Of a stretch of 38,433 nucleotides of DNA, positions 31,608-38,433 are shown one piece after another. Under the pieces are notes generated by a model that saw only the letters and a list, made by a program, of their open reading frames with translations, was not told where the DNA came from and made no database searches. Made by a program: the position numbers and the translations under genes. The stretch lies in contig DYEX01000092.1 in the NCBI GenBank assembly GCA_020725525.1, positions 1-38,433 on the forward strand. The letters run 5' to 3'. Each line of letters begins with the position of its first letter. The first letter of the stretch is position 1. The stretch is from Desulfovirgula sp. (lineage in GTDB: Bacteria > Bacillota > Desulfotomaculia > Desulfotomaculales > Desulfovirgulaceae).

Positions 31608-32080
31608 TCGTTTTTTTTTTTTTTGTATAATGTCCTTCTTCTGGCAATATTGCTTCAGAATCGTAACACTGTCGAGATCCTAAATACTGTCGAGGTTCAA
31701 ACCTGGCAGATTTGTTGTCCCTGATCGGGGTATTCTGCAAGCAGGGATCAAGACCTCGCTCCCCCCTTTCTAATAGCTATTGTTAAATTATAAAAGTTAG
31801 AAAGTACGGATAATTTTAATTTTTTTATTTTTAAGCAGGGATTGGGGCTATAATGCTGAATTACTGTAATTATTAAGAATAGTTATACTATGCCTGCGGT
31901 ATTCTCATAGCACAAGCACCTCAATATCTAGCAAGGAAATTGCAAGGTAGCGCCAGAAGAAAGCCAGGGAAGAAAAGGTGTAAATCCGGTAAAATGATGC
32001 CGGTGCAAAAAGGTAAGAGGTAAAGGAAAGGGTCCAGGGAGTAGTAAAGGTGGGATTAACAAGAAATCGTATTAAAGGAG
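31608..32080. other. Gene-free A+T-rich region with repeats
   Basis: A run of 14 T (31611-31624) follows the selenoprotein gene and may end its transcript; only a small CCTG/CAGG stem precedes it. ACTGTCGAG occurs at 31668-31676 and again in ATACTGTCGAGG at 31684-31695; the latter 12-mer also occurs at 13579-13590. TATAAT at 31849-31854 could be a -10 for the hdr operon but no -35 is clear. No gene is seen. Confidence 0.45.
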
Positions 32081-32091
32081 TCAGATGCGAG

Positions 32092-32490
32092 ATGGTGGAT
32101 CTATCAGGCAAAACACGCCGGGAATTAGTTGAGCGCATCAAAGAAATAAGCGGGCAAAATCCCAATCTTTGCATGCAATGCGGGACCTGCAGTGCAGGTT
32201 GTACGGGCAGAGAATTCATGGAATTTCTACCCCGACAGGTCATGCGCATGATTCAACTGGGAAACGCCAAAGCATTGAATTGTAAATCCATCTGGGTATG
32301 CAGCACCTGTTTAATTTGTACCGCCCGCTGCCCCCGGGGTATAGATATTGCCCGGTTAATGGAAGCCTTACGGGTAATCAACCTGCGTCAGGGCAGGGAA
32401 GTACTAATTGCGGAAAAAATTCCGGTGGAGTTGCTGACACAAGTTCCCCAGATGGCCTTGACCAGCGGCTTTCGCAAGCTAAGCGCTTAA
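32092..32490 (+). CDS. HdrC-like iron-sulfur protein
   Basis: A 132-residue protein with two [4Fe-4S] motifs, CMQCGTCSAGC near residue 24 and CSTCLICTARCPRG near residue 71, like subunit C of heterodisulfide reductase. It should pass electrons to the HdrB-like protein encoded next. ATG 32092 follows AAAGGAG at a distance of ~11 bases. First gene of a tight four-gene operon with HdrB and fumarate-reductase-like subunits; no HdrA flavoprotein is present, so the electron partner is probably the downstream flavoprotein. Confidence 0.88.
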   Translation: MVDLSGKTRRELVERIKEISGQNPNLCMQCGTCSAGCTGREFMEFLPRQVMRMIQLGNAKALNCKSIWVCSTCLICTARCPRGIDIARLMEALRVINLRQGREVLIAEKIPVELLTQVPQMALTSGFRKLSA

Positions 32491-32504
32491 AAAGGGGGAT
32501 AGGG

Positions 32505-33368
32505 ATGAGGGTTCCATACTTTCCAGGATGTACTCTCCATAGTAAAGCAAAGGGTCTGGATTATTCCACCCGGGCCTCCCTGGCTGCTTTAGGTGTGGAA
32601 TTAACCGAACTGTCCCACTGGACCTGCTGCGGTACAGTTTTTCCCCTGGCCCAGGACAATTACATCGGCATGGTCGCGGCAGCACGCATTTTAGCCAATG
32701 CAGCCAAAGAAGAAGGTGGCAGGCTGGTTACGGTTTGCTCCTTCTGCTATAACGTTTTAAAACGGGTGAATTATGTAATACAAAACAACTCAGAGGCACG
32801 GCAAAAACTAAATGATTATTTGGAAGAAAACTATACCGGAGAAATTCAGCCTGTCCACCCCCTGGAAATTTGTAAGGAGCACGTGGGATTTAATGTAATC
32901 AGGAACAAGGCGGCAAGGAGCCTGAAGGGTCTTAAGGTGGCCTGTTATTATGGTTGCATGCTTGTCCGGCCAGCTGCGGAGATGAATTTCGACGATCCGG
33001 AAAATCCCACCATCATGGAAGGACTGGTTACTGCCCTGGGTGCGGAGGTGGTTGAATACCCCAATAAGATAACCTGTTGTGGTTCCTATCAGGTACTGCA
33101 CGATAACGCTCTGGTGATGCAAAGGGTGGAGGATATACTCAACTCTGCCATTACTAAGGGTGCGGAAGCAATCATCACCAGTTGTCCCCTTTGCCAGTTT
33201 AACCTGGACTGGTTGCAGGAAAAAATACTGCAGAAAAACGCCGGCTTTCGCCAAATTCCCGTGTTATATTTTACCCAACTCTTGGGTTTAGCTCTGGAAC
33301 TTCCCCAGGAAAGCCTTGGACTGGATCAACACTATGTAGATCCCAGGCCCTTATTGGTGGGAGCATAG
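32505..33368 (+). CDS. HdrB-like CCG-domain protein
   Basis: A 287-residue protein with two cysteine-rich CCG domains: FPGCTLHSKAKG...WTCCGTVFP...CSFCYNVLK and CYYGCMLVRP...TCCGSYQV...CPLCQFNLD. In heterodisulfide reductase these hold the non-cubane clusters that split disulfides; related domains occur in TfrB of thiol:fumarate reductase and in other oxidoreductases. Whether a thiol, quinone or other substrate is used here is not known. ATG 32505 has AAGGGGG upstream and is 14 bases after hdrC. Confidence 0.88.
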   Translation: MRVPYFPGCTLHSKAKGLDYSTRASLAALGVELTELSHWTCCGTVFPLAQDNYIGMVAAARILANAAKEEGGRLVTVCSFCYNVLKRVNYVIQNNSEARQKLNDYLEENYTGEIQPVHPLEICKEHVGFNVIRNKAARSLKGLKVACYYGCMLVRPAAEMNFDDPENPTIMEGLVTALGAEVVEYPNKITCCGSYQVLHDNALVMQRVEDILNSAITKGAEAIITSCPLCQFNLDWLQEKILQKNAGFRQIPVLYFTQLLGLALELPQESLGLDQHYVDPRPLLVGA

Positions 33369-33394
33369 ATCTGCCTTGTAAGGAGGAAAGAGTT

Positions 33395-34078
33395 ATGGCT
33401 GAAGAAAGGGAAATGGTAAATATATATATTATGGGTAAACACTATAAGGTTCCCTATGGCCTGACGATTATGAAAGCCATGGAATATGCCGGTTACCGTT
33501 TTATCCGGGGCTGCGGCTGCCGGGGGGGTTTTTGCGGTGCCTGTGGTACCGTTTACCGCAAACCGGGCGATTTTCGGCTGAAAGTAGGCCTGGCCTGTCA
33601 AACCGTGGTAGAAGACGGGATGTATCTCACCCAGATCCCCTTTTACCCGGCCAATAAAGCCACTTATAACCTGGAGGAACTCACTCCCACCCTGGGCACA
33701 TTGCTGCGGTATTATCCTGAATTGACCCGCTGCCTTGGCTGCAATCAGTGCACCAGGATCTGTCCTCAGGAACTATCGGTAATGGACTATATGGCCGCGG
33801 CTCAGCGAGGAGATATCGAAAAGGTGGCCCATATGTCCTTTGACTGCATTATGTGCGGTCTCTGTGCTTCCCGCTGTCCGGCAGAAACCGTCCAATATAA
33901 CGTTGCCATTCTGGCCCGCCGGCTCTACGGTCGCCATATTGCCCCGCGGGCGCAACACCTGGCCAAACGGGTAGAAGAGGTCAAAGCCGGGAAGTTCGAT
34001 GAGGAACTGGACAGGCTGATGAAAATGGACAAAGAGGAATTGCAAAAGTTATACAATGCCCGGGATATTGAACCCTAA
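33395..34078 (+). CDS. Fumarate reductase/succinate dehydrogenase-like iron-sulfur subunit
   Basis: A 227-residue electron-transfer protein. The N-terminal part binds a plant-type [2Fe-2S] cluster (GCGCRGGFCGACGTVY, with a later CQT). The C-terminal part has two [4Fe-4S] motifs, CLGCNQCTRICPQ and CIMCGLCASRCPAE. The N-terminal cysteine pattern is unlike classical SdhB and resembles TfrB-type or other non-quinone iron-sulfur subunits. ATG 33395 has AAGGAGG 9 bases upstream. It presumably links the HdrBC pair to the flavoprotein encoded next. Confidence 0.85.
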   Translation: MAEEREMVNIYIMGKHYKVPYGLTIMKAMEYAGYRFIRGCGCRGGFCGACGTVYRKPGDFRLKVGLACQTVVEDGMYLTQIPFYPANKATYNLEELTPTLGTLLRYYPELTRCLGCNQCTRICPQELSVMDYMAAAQRGDIEKVAHMSFDCIMCGLCASRCPAETVQYNVAILARRLYGRHIAPRAQHLAKRVEEVKAGKFDEELDRLMKMDKEELQKLYNARDIEP

Positions 34079-34094
34079 GGAAGGTGGAATAAAT

Positions 34095-35693
34095 ATGTAT
34101 ACTCAGGAAATGCTGGAAGCAATTAAAATCGTCGAACAAACCAGAGAACGACGCTTAAAGGAAACTTTTCCCCGTTTAAAACCGGAAGAAAAAGAAAATC
34201 TCTTACGCTCCTACCATCCCGACTATAAGCCTGATGCCACCAGGCTGGTGAAAGTAGGCCCGAATGCCGGGGATAAGTTTACCCATGAACATGCCGATCT
34301 GCTGGAAAGCCGGAGTATGCTCGATCCAGACACTTTTTCCCTGGAAAACATAGATTTCGACGTAGATGTGCTGGTTATTGGTGGTGGCGGAGCGGGTACA
34401 TCGGCTGCTCTTTTGGCCCAGGAAGCCGGAGCCAGCGTACTGATTGCCACCAAGCTGCGCCACGGCGATGCCAACACCATGATGGCTGAAGGGGGCATTC
34501 AGGCTGCAGATAAAGAAAACGACTCCCCGGCCATTCACTACCTGGACGTCATGGGGGGCGGAGGTTTTTATAATATTCCGGAACTGGTGGCCGCTTTAGT
34601 GAAAGACGCTCCCCTGTGCATCCAGTGGCTGGAAAGCCTGGGTTGCATGTTCAGCAAATTCCCCGACGGTACCATGCATACCATTCATGGCGGAGGCACC
34701 TCCCGCAAGCGTATGCATTTTGCCCACGACTACTCGGGGGCGGAAATTATGCGCACCTTGCGGGATGAAGCCCGCAACCGGGGTATTCCCGTCATAGAGT
34801 TTTCCCCTGCCGTGGAACTAATTATGGATGAATATGGGCAATGTGCCGGGGCAGTACTCTATAATTTAGAAACCGAACAGTACCTGGTGGTCAGGGCCAA
34901 AACCGTGATTATTGCCACCGGTGGTTCTGGTCGCCTGCATATTGGCGGTTTCCCCACCACAAACCATTACGGTGCTACGGCCGACGGCATTGTCATGGCC
35001 TACCGGGCCGGCGCAAGGTTGATTTACCTTGATGCCACTCAGTTTCACCCTACCGGCGTGGCTTTCCCGGAACAAATTGTAGGGCAGCTGGTAACTGAAA
35101 AAGTACGAGGTCTCGGTGCTCAACTGGTTAATGTCGAAGGTGAACAATTTATCTACCCGTTAGAAACCAGGGATGCGGTTTCTTCAGCGATCATCCGGGA
35201 ATGTAAAGAGCGCCAGAAAGGAATCACCACGCCCAGTGGCATGCAGGGAGTATGGCTTGACTCACCCATGATCGATATCATCCACGGTAAAGGCACGGTG
35301 GAAAGGGAGTTGCCGGCCATGTTCCGCCAGTACAAGCGCTTTAATATTAATATGGCCGAGCAACCCATCCTGGTTTACCCGACTCTGCACTATCAAAATG
35401 GCGGCATTTTGATCAACGACCGGGCAGAAACAAGCATTCCCAATCTTTACGTTGCCGGGGAAGCATCAGGGGGAGTACACGGGCGGAACCGGCTTATGGG
35501 CAACTCCCTGCTGGATATTATCGTCTTCGGACGCCGGGCCGGGATGAATGCCGCTGAAAGAGCAAAGAGTGTAAAGTTGGGCAGGCTTACCCTTGATCAC
35601 GTTAAACGCTATCATGAAGAACTAAAGAAAGAGGGCCTTGGCCAGAAAGTTGCCCCGATTTTACTGCCGGATTACCGGGGGAAAATTAGTTAA
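34095..35693 (+). CDS. Fumarate reductase/succinate dehydrogenase-like flavoprotein
   Basis: A 532-residue flavoprotein of the FrdA/SdhA/TfrA family. The FAD-binding start VLVIGGGGAGTSAALLAQEAG is at residue ~91 (preceded by an unusual ~85-residue N-terminal extension), and the substrate-domain landmarks are HFAHDY-like RKRMHFAHDYSG, FHPTG in TQFHPTGVAF, and the final GEASGGVHGRNRLMGNSLLD, with the catalytic Arg. No membrane anchor gene follows, so the complex is probably soluble. ATG 34095 has AAGGTGG upstream. Fumarate reduction or succinate oxidation is inferred from the family, not shown. Confidence 0.88.
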   Translation: MYTQEMLEAIKIVEQTRERRLKETFPRLKPEEKENLLRSYHPDYKPDATRLVKVGPNAGDKFTHEHADLLESRSMLDPDTFSLENIDFDVDVLVIGGGGAGTSAALLAQEAGASVLIATKLRHGDANTMMAEGGIQAADKENDSPAIHYLDVMGGGGFYNIPELVAALVKDAPLCIQWLESLGCMFSKFPDGTMHTIHGGGTSRKRMHFAHDYSGAEIMRTLRDEARNRGIPVIEFSPAVELIMDEYGQCAGAVLYNLETEQYLVVRAKTVIIATGGSGRLHIGGFPTTNHYGATADGIVMAYRAGARLIYLDATQFHPTGVAFPEQIVGQLVTEKVRGLGAQLVNVEGEQFIYPLETRDAVSSAIIRECKERQKGITTPSGMQGVWLDSPMIDIIHGKGTVERELPAMFRQYKRFNINMAEQPILVYPTLHYQNGGILINDRAETSIPNLYVAGEASGGVHGRNRLMGNSLLDIIVFGRRAGMNAAERAKSVKLGRLTLDHVKRYHEELKKEGLGQKVAPILLPDYRGKIS

Positions 35694-35718
35694 TTACCGG
35701 TAGTATATTTGACACAGT

Positions 35719-35760
35719 AAAAAGGCCTTTTGGGTGAATACCCGAAAGCCTTTTTCTTTT
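35719..35760 (+). terminator. Terminator of the hdr-frd operon
   Basis: AAAAAGGC (35719-35726) pairs with GCCTTTTT (35748-35755), with inner GGGT/ACCC, followed by CTTTT. It may also serve the convergent gene at 35779. Confidence 0.85.
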
Positions 35761-35778
35761 ACAATCCCTTTTTCTTTT

Positions 35779-36030
35779 TCAGAACAGCCTGGTTAACTCC
35801 CGGGATGGATCCATTTCCTGCTGTACCTGCTGGAGGATGTCCCCAACCCGGGCGTTTAATTGTCGCAGCTGGCTGAATTGCTGTGCCAGATGGGGCTGGG
35901 TTGCGGCCAGCTGGCTGAGCATAACGCCCATCTCATAGGCCGCTTTTTGGGCTTCCCGCACACGAAAAGACATTTGCTGTCTCTGCATGCCGGGATTAGG
36001 GCGGTTTTGCAAAAAGTCAAACCAGGTCAT
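35779..36030 (-). CDS. Small helical hypothetical protein
   Basis: An 83-residue glutamine- and alanine-rich protein predicted to be mostly helical (QQMSFRVREAQKAAYEMGVMLSQLAATQPHLAQQFSQLRQ is a long amphipathic stretch spanning about residues 18-56), probably a coiled coil. No family is recognised. ATG 36030 has AAGGAGG 8 bases upstream, so it is likely a real gene. It is convergent with the flavoprotein gene and divergent from rtcB. Confidence 0.65.
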   Translation of the reverse strand: MTWFDFLQNRPNPGMQRQQMSFRVREAQKAAYEMGVMLSQLAATQPHLAQQFSQLRQLNARVGDILQQVQQEMDPSRELTRLF

Positions 36031-36162
36031 AGCTAAAACCTCCTTGCATTTTACCTCTTCGCGGAACGGACAAGAGCCTCCCCTTCTCAAGTATGTGCAA
36101 TCAAACGAGATCTATCCTGAAAAAGAATTCCTGAAAACGTTTCTGGCTTTTTATGGCAACCC

Positions 36163-36172
36163 GTGGTATAAT
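36163..36172 (+). promoter_or_regulatory. Extended -10 promoter of rtcB
   Basis: TATAAT at 36167-36172 is preceded by TG as in extended -10 promoters. No good -35 is seen. Transcription from here favours the TTG start at 36201. Confidence 0.5.
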
Positions 36173-36200
36173 ATGTTTTGTCGTTGGTGAGGTGAGGATA

Positions 36201-37355
36201 TTGAAGGTAATTACTACCGAAAGGCTACCCATTAAAATTTGGGCCCGGGAGGTGGAAGAAGGCGCTCTGGAACAGGCCCGGCACCTGGCCAATCACCCGT
36301 ATGCCCGTCACCACATTGCCCTCATGCCCGATGTCCACCAGGGCTACGGCATGCCCATCGGGGGGGTGCTGGCTACGGAAGGGGTGATCATTCCTAACGC
36401 CGTAGGGGTGGACGTGGGCTGCGGGGTACGGGCAGTGAGAACAAATCAGACGGTGGAAGCTGTACGGCCCCGTTTAAGGGATATCCTAAACCAGATCCAG
36501 CGGGCCATTCCCACCGGCTTTAACCATCATAAAAAACCTCAAAGCAGCCCCCTTTTTCACCGTGCCCCGGATGTACCGGTAATCCGGGAAGAACTGGAAA
36601 ACGCCAGGTACCAGCTGGGTACGCTAGGCGGCGGAAATCACTTTATCGAAATTCAAAGGGACGACCAGGATTATGTATGGATCATGTTGCATTCCGGTTC
36701 CCGGAACTTTGGCAAAAAAGTGGCCGATTATTATAACCGCCTGGCCATAAACTTAAATGAGAGGTATGGTTCCCTCGTACCCCGGGAATGGCAACTGGCT
36801 TATTTGCCTTTAGATACCCAGGAAGGGCAAAATTACCTGGTAGCCATGCAATATTGCCTGGAATTTGCCCGGGAAAACCGCGCCCAGATGATGAGAGTGA
36901 TCCTCGAAATCTGCCATTCCCTGCTGCCTGATTTTGCCTGCGGAGAGGAACTGGACGTACATCATAATTACGCCTCCCTGGAAAAGCACTTTGGCCAGCA
37001 GGTGATGGTACACCGCAAGGGGGCGGTAAGGGCGGTAGGAGAGGTAATAGTACCCGGGTCTATGGGAAGCCCCTCTTACATCTGCCGCGGCCTGTCCAAC
37101 CCCCAAAGTTTTGCCAGTTGTTCCCATGGAGCAGGGCGGGTAATGGGTCGCAATGAAGCCCGCCGGCGCATACCTGTGGAAACAGTGATTAAAGAAATGC
37201 AGGCCCTGGGTGTTGAGCTATTTAAGGCCAAAAAGGGCGACCTGGCGGAAGAGTGCCGCCAGGCATATAAGGACATTGATCAGGTAATGGAAGACCAGAG
37301 GGACCTGGTAGAGATCAAGATCAGGTTGCAGCCCCTGGGCGTGGTCAAGGGCTGA
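36201..37355 (+). CDS. rtcB: RtcB-family RNA-splicing ligase
   Basis: A 384-residue GTP- and Mn-dependent ligase that joins 3'-phosphate or 2',3'-cyclic phosphate RNA ends to 5'-OH ends. Metal ligands are visible in GVDVGCGVRA (Cys), GGGNHFIE, HSGSRNFGKKVADYY and HHNYASLE, and the guanylated histidine is in CSHGAGR. The length matches the shorter bacterial branch (about 380-400 residues) rather than E. coli RtcB (~408) with inserts. TTG 36201 follows GAGGTGAGG; an ATG at 36153 lies upstream of the likely transcription start. No archease or RtcA neighbour. Confidence 0.92.
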   Translation: MKVITTERLPIKIWAREVEEGALEQARHLANHPYARHHIALMPDVHQGYGMPIGGVLATEGVIIPNAVGVDVGCGVRAVRTNQTVEAVRPRLRDILNQIQRAIPTGFNHHKKPQSSPLFHRAPDVPVIREELENARYQLGTLGGGNHFIEIQRDDQDYVWIMLHSGSRNFGKKVADYYNRLAINLNERYGSLVPREWQLAYLPLDTQEGQNYLVAMQYCLEFARENRAQMMRVILEICHSLLPDFACGEELDVHHNYASLEKHFGQQVMVHRKGAVRAVGEVIVPGSMGSPSYICRGLSNPQSFASCSHGAGRVMGRNEARRRIPVETVIKEMQALGVELFKAKKGDLAEECRQAYKDIDQVMEDQRDLVEIKIRLQPLGVVKG

Positions 37356-37411
37356 AAACAGCAGTTCCCTCAATTATCCAGGGTCCACATATTGCCCGCC
37401 AAAAGTAAAAG

Positions 37412-37445
37412 AGCTTCAGACCCCAGAGTCTGAAGCTTATTTCCT
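37412..37445. terminator. Terminator between rtcB and ferredoxin genes
   Basis: AGCTTCAGAC (37412-37421) pairs with GTCTGAAGCT (37428-37437). On the minus strand it is followed by CTTTTACTTTT; on the plus strand by TATTTCCTT. Confidence 0.75.
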
Positions 37446-37459
37446 TATACTCGGTGCTA

Positions 37460-37669
37460 TTAGGGATTGGGCACTCTACTTATTGCCCCTGCCGGGCAGG
37501 CACGATAACAACGACCGCAGCGGGTGCAGTTATCCAGGTTAATATTGTAGTGTACCGTATCGTCAATATAAATGCCGCCATCCCGACATTCTAATTCACA
37601 CGCCGCACAGGACATACAAAGCTCCTGGTTAATCTGGTAGTTGAACTTAAACTTCTTGGGTGCAGCCAA
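37460..37669 (-). CDS. 2[4Fe-4S] ferredoxin
   Basis: A 69-residue ferredoxin with two cluster motifs, CMSCAACELEC...  and CTRCGRCYRACPAG. The first motif is CxxCxxCxxxC and the second is the canonical CxxCxxCxxxCP. A cytoplasmic low-potential electron carrier. TTG 37669 is the start, with an AAAAGGGGGG site 6 bases upstream. It stands alone, convergent with rtcB. Electron partners cannot be told from the context. Confidence 0.85.
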   Translation of the reverse strand: MAAPKKFKFNYQINQELCMSCAACELECRDGGIYIDDTVHYNINLDNCTRCGRCYRACPAGAISRVPNP

Positions 37670-37805
37670 GAAAATCCCCCCTTTTATAAAACATGGTTAA
37701 ATACCCATTCTACAATCCGGGAAAAATTCCTGCCAAGTTTTTTAAAATAAATTACATTTAGACAAGGTAAAATAGTAACAAAAGGCTTAAAAAGGAGGGG
37801 TAATT

Positions 37806-37955
37806 TTGAACAGAAGACGTATTCAAGGGGTAGTCCGTCGTTACCGCATACCCGGCACCACCAGCACGGGTTATAGACCCGTATGGGATATGGGCGGCGC
37901 GGCCGAAAACAAAAAAAGATCACGCCTGGTTGGCGTTAACAGGCCCAGTACTTAA
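37806..37955 (+). CDS. Small basic protein, 49 residues
   Basis: An unrecognised 49-codon frame starting at TTG 37806. It has a strong AAAAAGGAGGGG ribosome site about 5 bases upstream. The product is Arg/Lys-rich (MNRRRIQGVVRRYRIPG at the start, KKRSR later) with no membrane segment. The strong ribosome site and the isolation of the frame argue for a real small gene. It could bind nucleic acid; that is a guess. A hairpin AGCCC/GGGCT at 37992-38014 may end the transcript. Confidence 0.5.
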   Translation: MNRRRIQGVVRRYRIPGTTSTGYRPVWDMGGAAENKKRSRLVGVNRPST

Positions 37956-37964
37956 GGAGAACAA

Positions 37965-37988
37965 ATGTTGGAGTATTTCATTCGCTAA
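37965..37988 (+). CDS. Seven-codon frame with good ribosome site
   Basis: ATG 37965 follows AAGGAG at normal spacing and opens MLEYFIR followed by TAA. It lies 9 bases after the 49-codon gene. It may be a real micro-ORF or chance. Confidence 0.2.
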   Translation: MLEYFIR

Positions 37989-38023
37989 ATAAGCCCGTAG
38001 GTTTTCCAGGGGCTACTTTCTAC

Positions 38024-38064
38024 ATAAAAAAATAAGGCGGGTTTCAGCTTACTCGCTGAAACCC
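38024..38064 (-). terminator. Terminator of the tRNA-Pro/tRNA-Lys operon
   Basis: GGGTTTCAGC (38039-38048) pairs perfectly with GCTGAAACCC (38055-38064) around TTACTC; on the minus strand it is followed by a TTATTTTTTT tract. Confidence 0.85.
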
Positions 38065-38080
38065 TTAACACATCTAACTC

Positions 38081-38156
38081 TGGTGGGCCATGAGGGAATC
38101 GAACCCCCAACCTGACGATTAAGAGTCGCCTGCTCTACCAGTTGAGCTAATGGCCC
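38081..38156 (-). tRNA. tRNA-Lys (CUU)
   Basis: 76 bases with encoded ACCA. Acceptor stem GGGCCAT/ATGGCCC, D arm GCTC/GAGC, anticodon stem GGCGA/TCGTC with loop CTCTTAA (anticodon CTT), T loop TTCGATT. Confidence 0.93.
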
Positions 38157-38234
38157 TGGTCGGGATGGAGGGATTTGAACCCCCGGCCTCTTGCTCCCAA
38201 GGCAAGCGCGCTAGCCAAACTGCGCCACATCCCG
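38157..38234 (-). tRNA. tRNA-Pro (UGG)
   Basis: 78 bases with encoded ACCA, directly abutting tRNA-Lys. Acceptor stem CGGGATG/CATCCCG, D arm GCGC/GCGC, anticodon stem CTTGC/GCAAG with loop CTTGGGA (anticodon TGG), T loop TTCAAAT. Confidence 0.95.
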
Positions 38235-38251
38235 CTACTAATACAAGCTTA

Positions 38252-38280
38252 ATTATAACCTCACCTGCTGCCGTCGTCAA
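38252..38280 (-). promoter_or_regulatory. Promoter of the tRNA-Pro/tRNA-Lys operon
   Basis: On the minus strand TTGACG (38280-38275), a 17-base spacer and TATAAT (38257-38252) lie 17 bases before tRNA-Pro. Confidence 0.85.
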
Positions 38281-38342
38281 GGGTACAGGGATCAAAAGTC
38301 CGTGTCAAGATCTAGTAGGTATCTCTACAAAAAATTTTCCCG

Positions 38343-38433
38343 TTATGAGACCTCACCGCTCAAAAACACTAGCTTCAAGGCAGCGGCCTTGACATCCACC
38401 CCGCAGGTGGTCAGACAAACCCACCGACGGGGC
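38343..38433 (-). other. Possible 3' end of a mobile-element gene, cut by the window edge
   Basis: A minus-strand frame enters from the window edge and ends at TAA 38343-38345. Its 29 codons (ending VDVKAAALKLVFLSGEVS) show no stop, and the last codons overlap the ATGAGACCTCAC repeat (38345-38356) that is also found at 25-36. It could be the end of a transposase gene with its terminal repeat, but the family cannot be named from so little sequence. Confidence 0.3.

Noticed and set aside
38150-38392. Plus-strand open frame over the tRNA-Pro region
   Set aside because: It is antisense to the tRNA-Pro gene and has no ribosome site; such frames are a common artefact at tRNAs.

Overview
The window looks like chromosomal DNA from an anaerobic, spore-forming, low-oxygen-energy Firmicute of the Desulfotomaculum/Pelotomaculum type (Peptococcaceae and relatives). 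This is an inference from gene content: a complete siroheme-dependent (Ahb) heme pathway, a GerAB-type germination permease, the redox repressor Rex, an HdrC-HdrB-fumarate-reductase-type operon, NuoE/NuoF-like NADH-linked subunits, a selenocysteine tRNA, strong AGGAGG ribosome binding sites, and frequent GTG and TTG starts.

Layout. 1-450: a repeat or IS-end remnant, then the broken 3' end of a universal stress protein gene. 454-4579: purL (with a fused PurS-like domain), purQ and an ArgA-type acetyltransferase. 4580-6107: a structured intergenic element, a DsrE-like protein and a nitrilase-family amidohydrolase. 6145-9489 (minus strand): a YkgJ-like cysteine-cluster protein and a nuoE/nuoF-like pair whose nuoF carries a +1 frameshift at CTT-TGA. 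9615-11842: a membrane protein of unknown role and an orphan GerAB-type permease. 11950-13812: a degraded island bounded by an intact tRNA-Sec gene and a 66-bp duplicate of its 3' part; it holds a dead transposase, a hypothetical gene and a broken deaminase.

14031-24949: a polyprenyl diphosphate synthase gene followed by an essentially continuous, overlapping heme operon (sirC, hemA, hemC, cobA-hemD, ahbC, hemB, ahbD, ahbA, ahbB, hemL). Together these encode the route from glutamyl-tRNA through uroporphyrinogen III and siroheme to heme, using siroheme decarboxylase and two radical-SAM enzymes instead of the protoporphyrin route. 25179-26755: rex, a LOG-family protein and a YjbQ-family protein. 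26772-30513: a MoxR ATPase divergent from a hypothetical gene and a CoxE-like VWA protein. 30651: tRNA-Leu(CAG).

31293-31607 holds the most notable feature: a small thioredoxin-fold-like gene interrupted by an in-frame TGA at codon 21, followed immediately by a strong bacterial SECIS-like hairpin with a GGU loop. Because a tRNA-Sec gene lies in the same window, this reads as a selenoprotein that standard gene calling would split or miss. 32092-35693: hdrC, hdrB, and a fumarate-reductase-like iron-sulfur and flavoprotein pair. 35779-38234: a small coiled-coil-like protein, rtcB, a ferredoxin, an unlisted 49-codon basic protein, and a tRNA-Pro/tRNA-Lys operon. The right edge carries another copy of the repeat seen at the left edge, so the window may be bounded by copies of the same mobile element.
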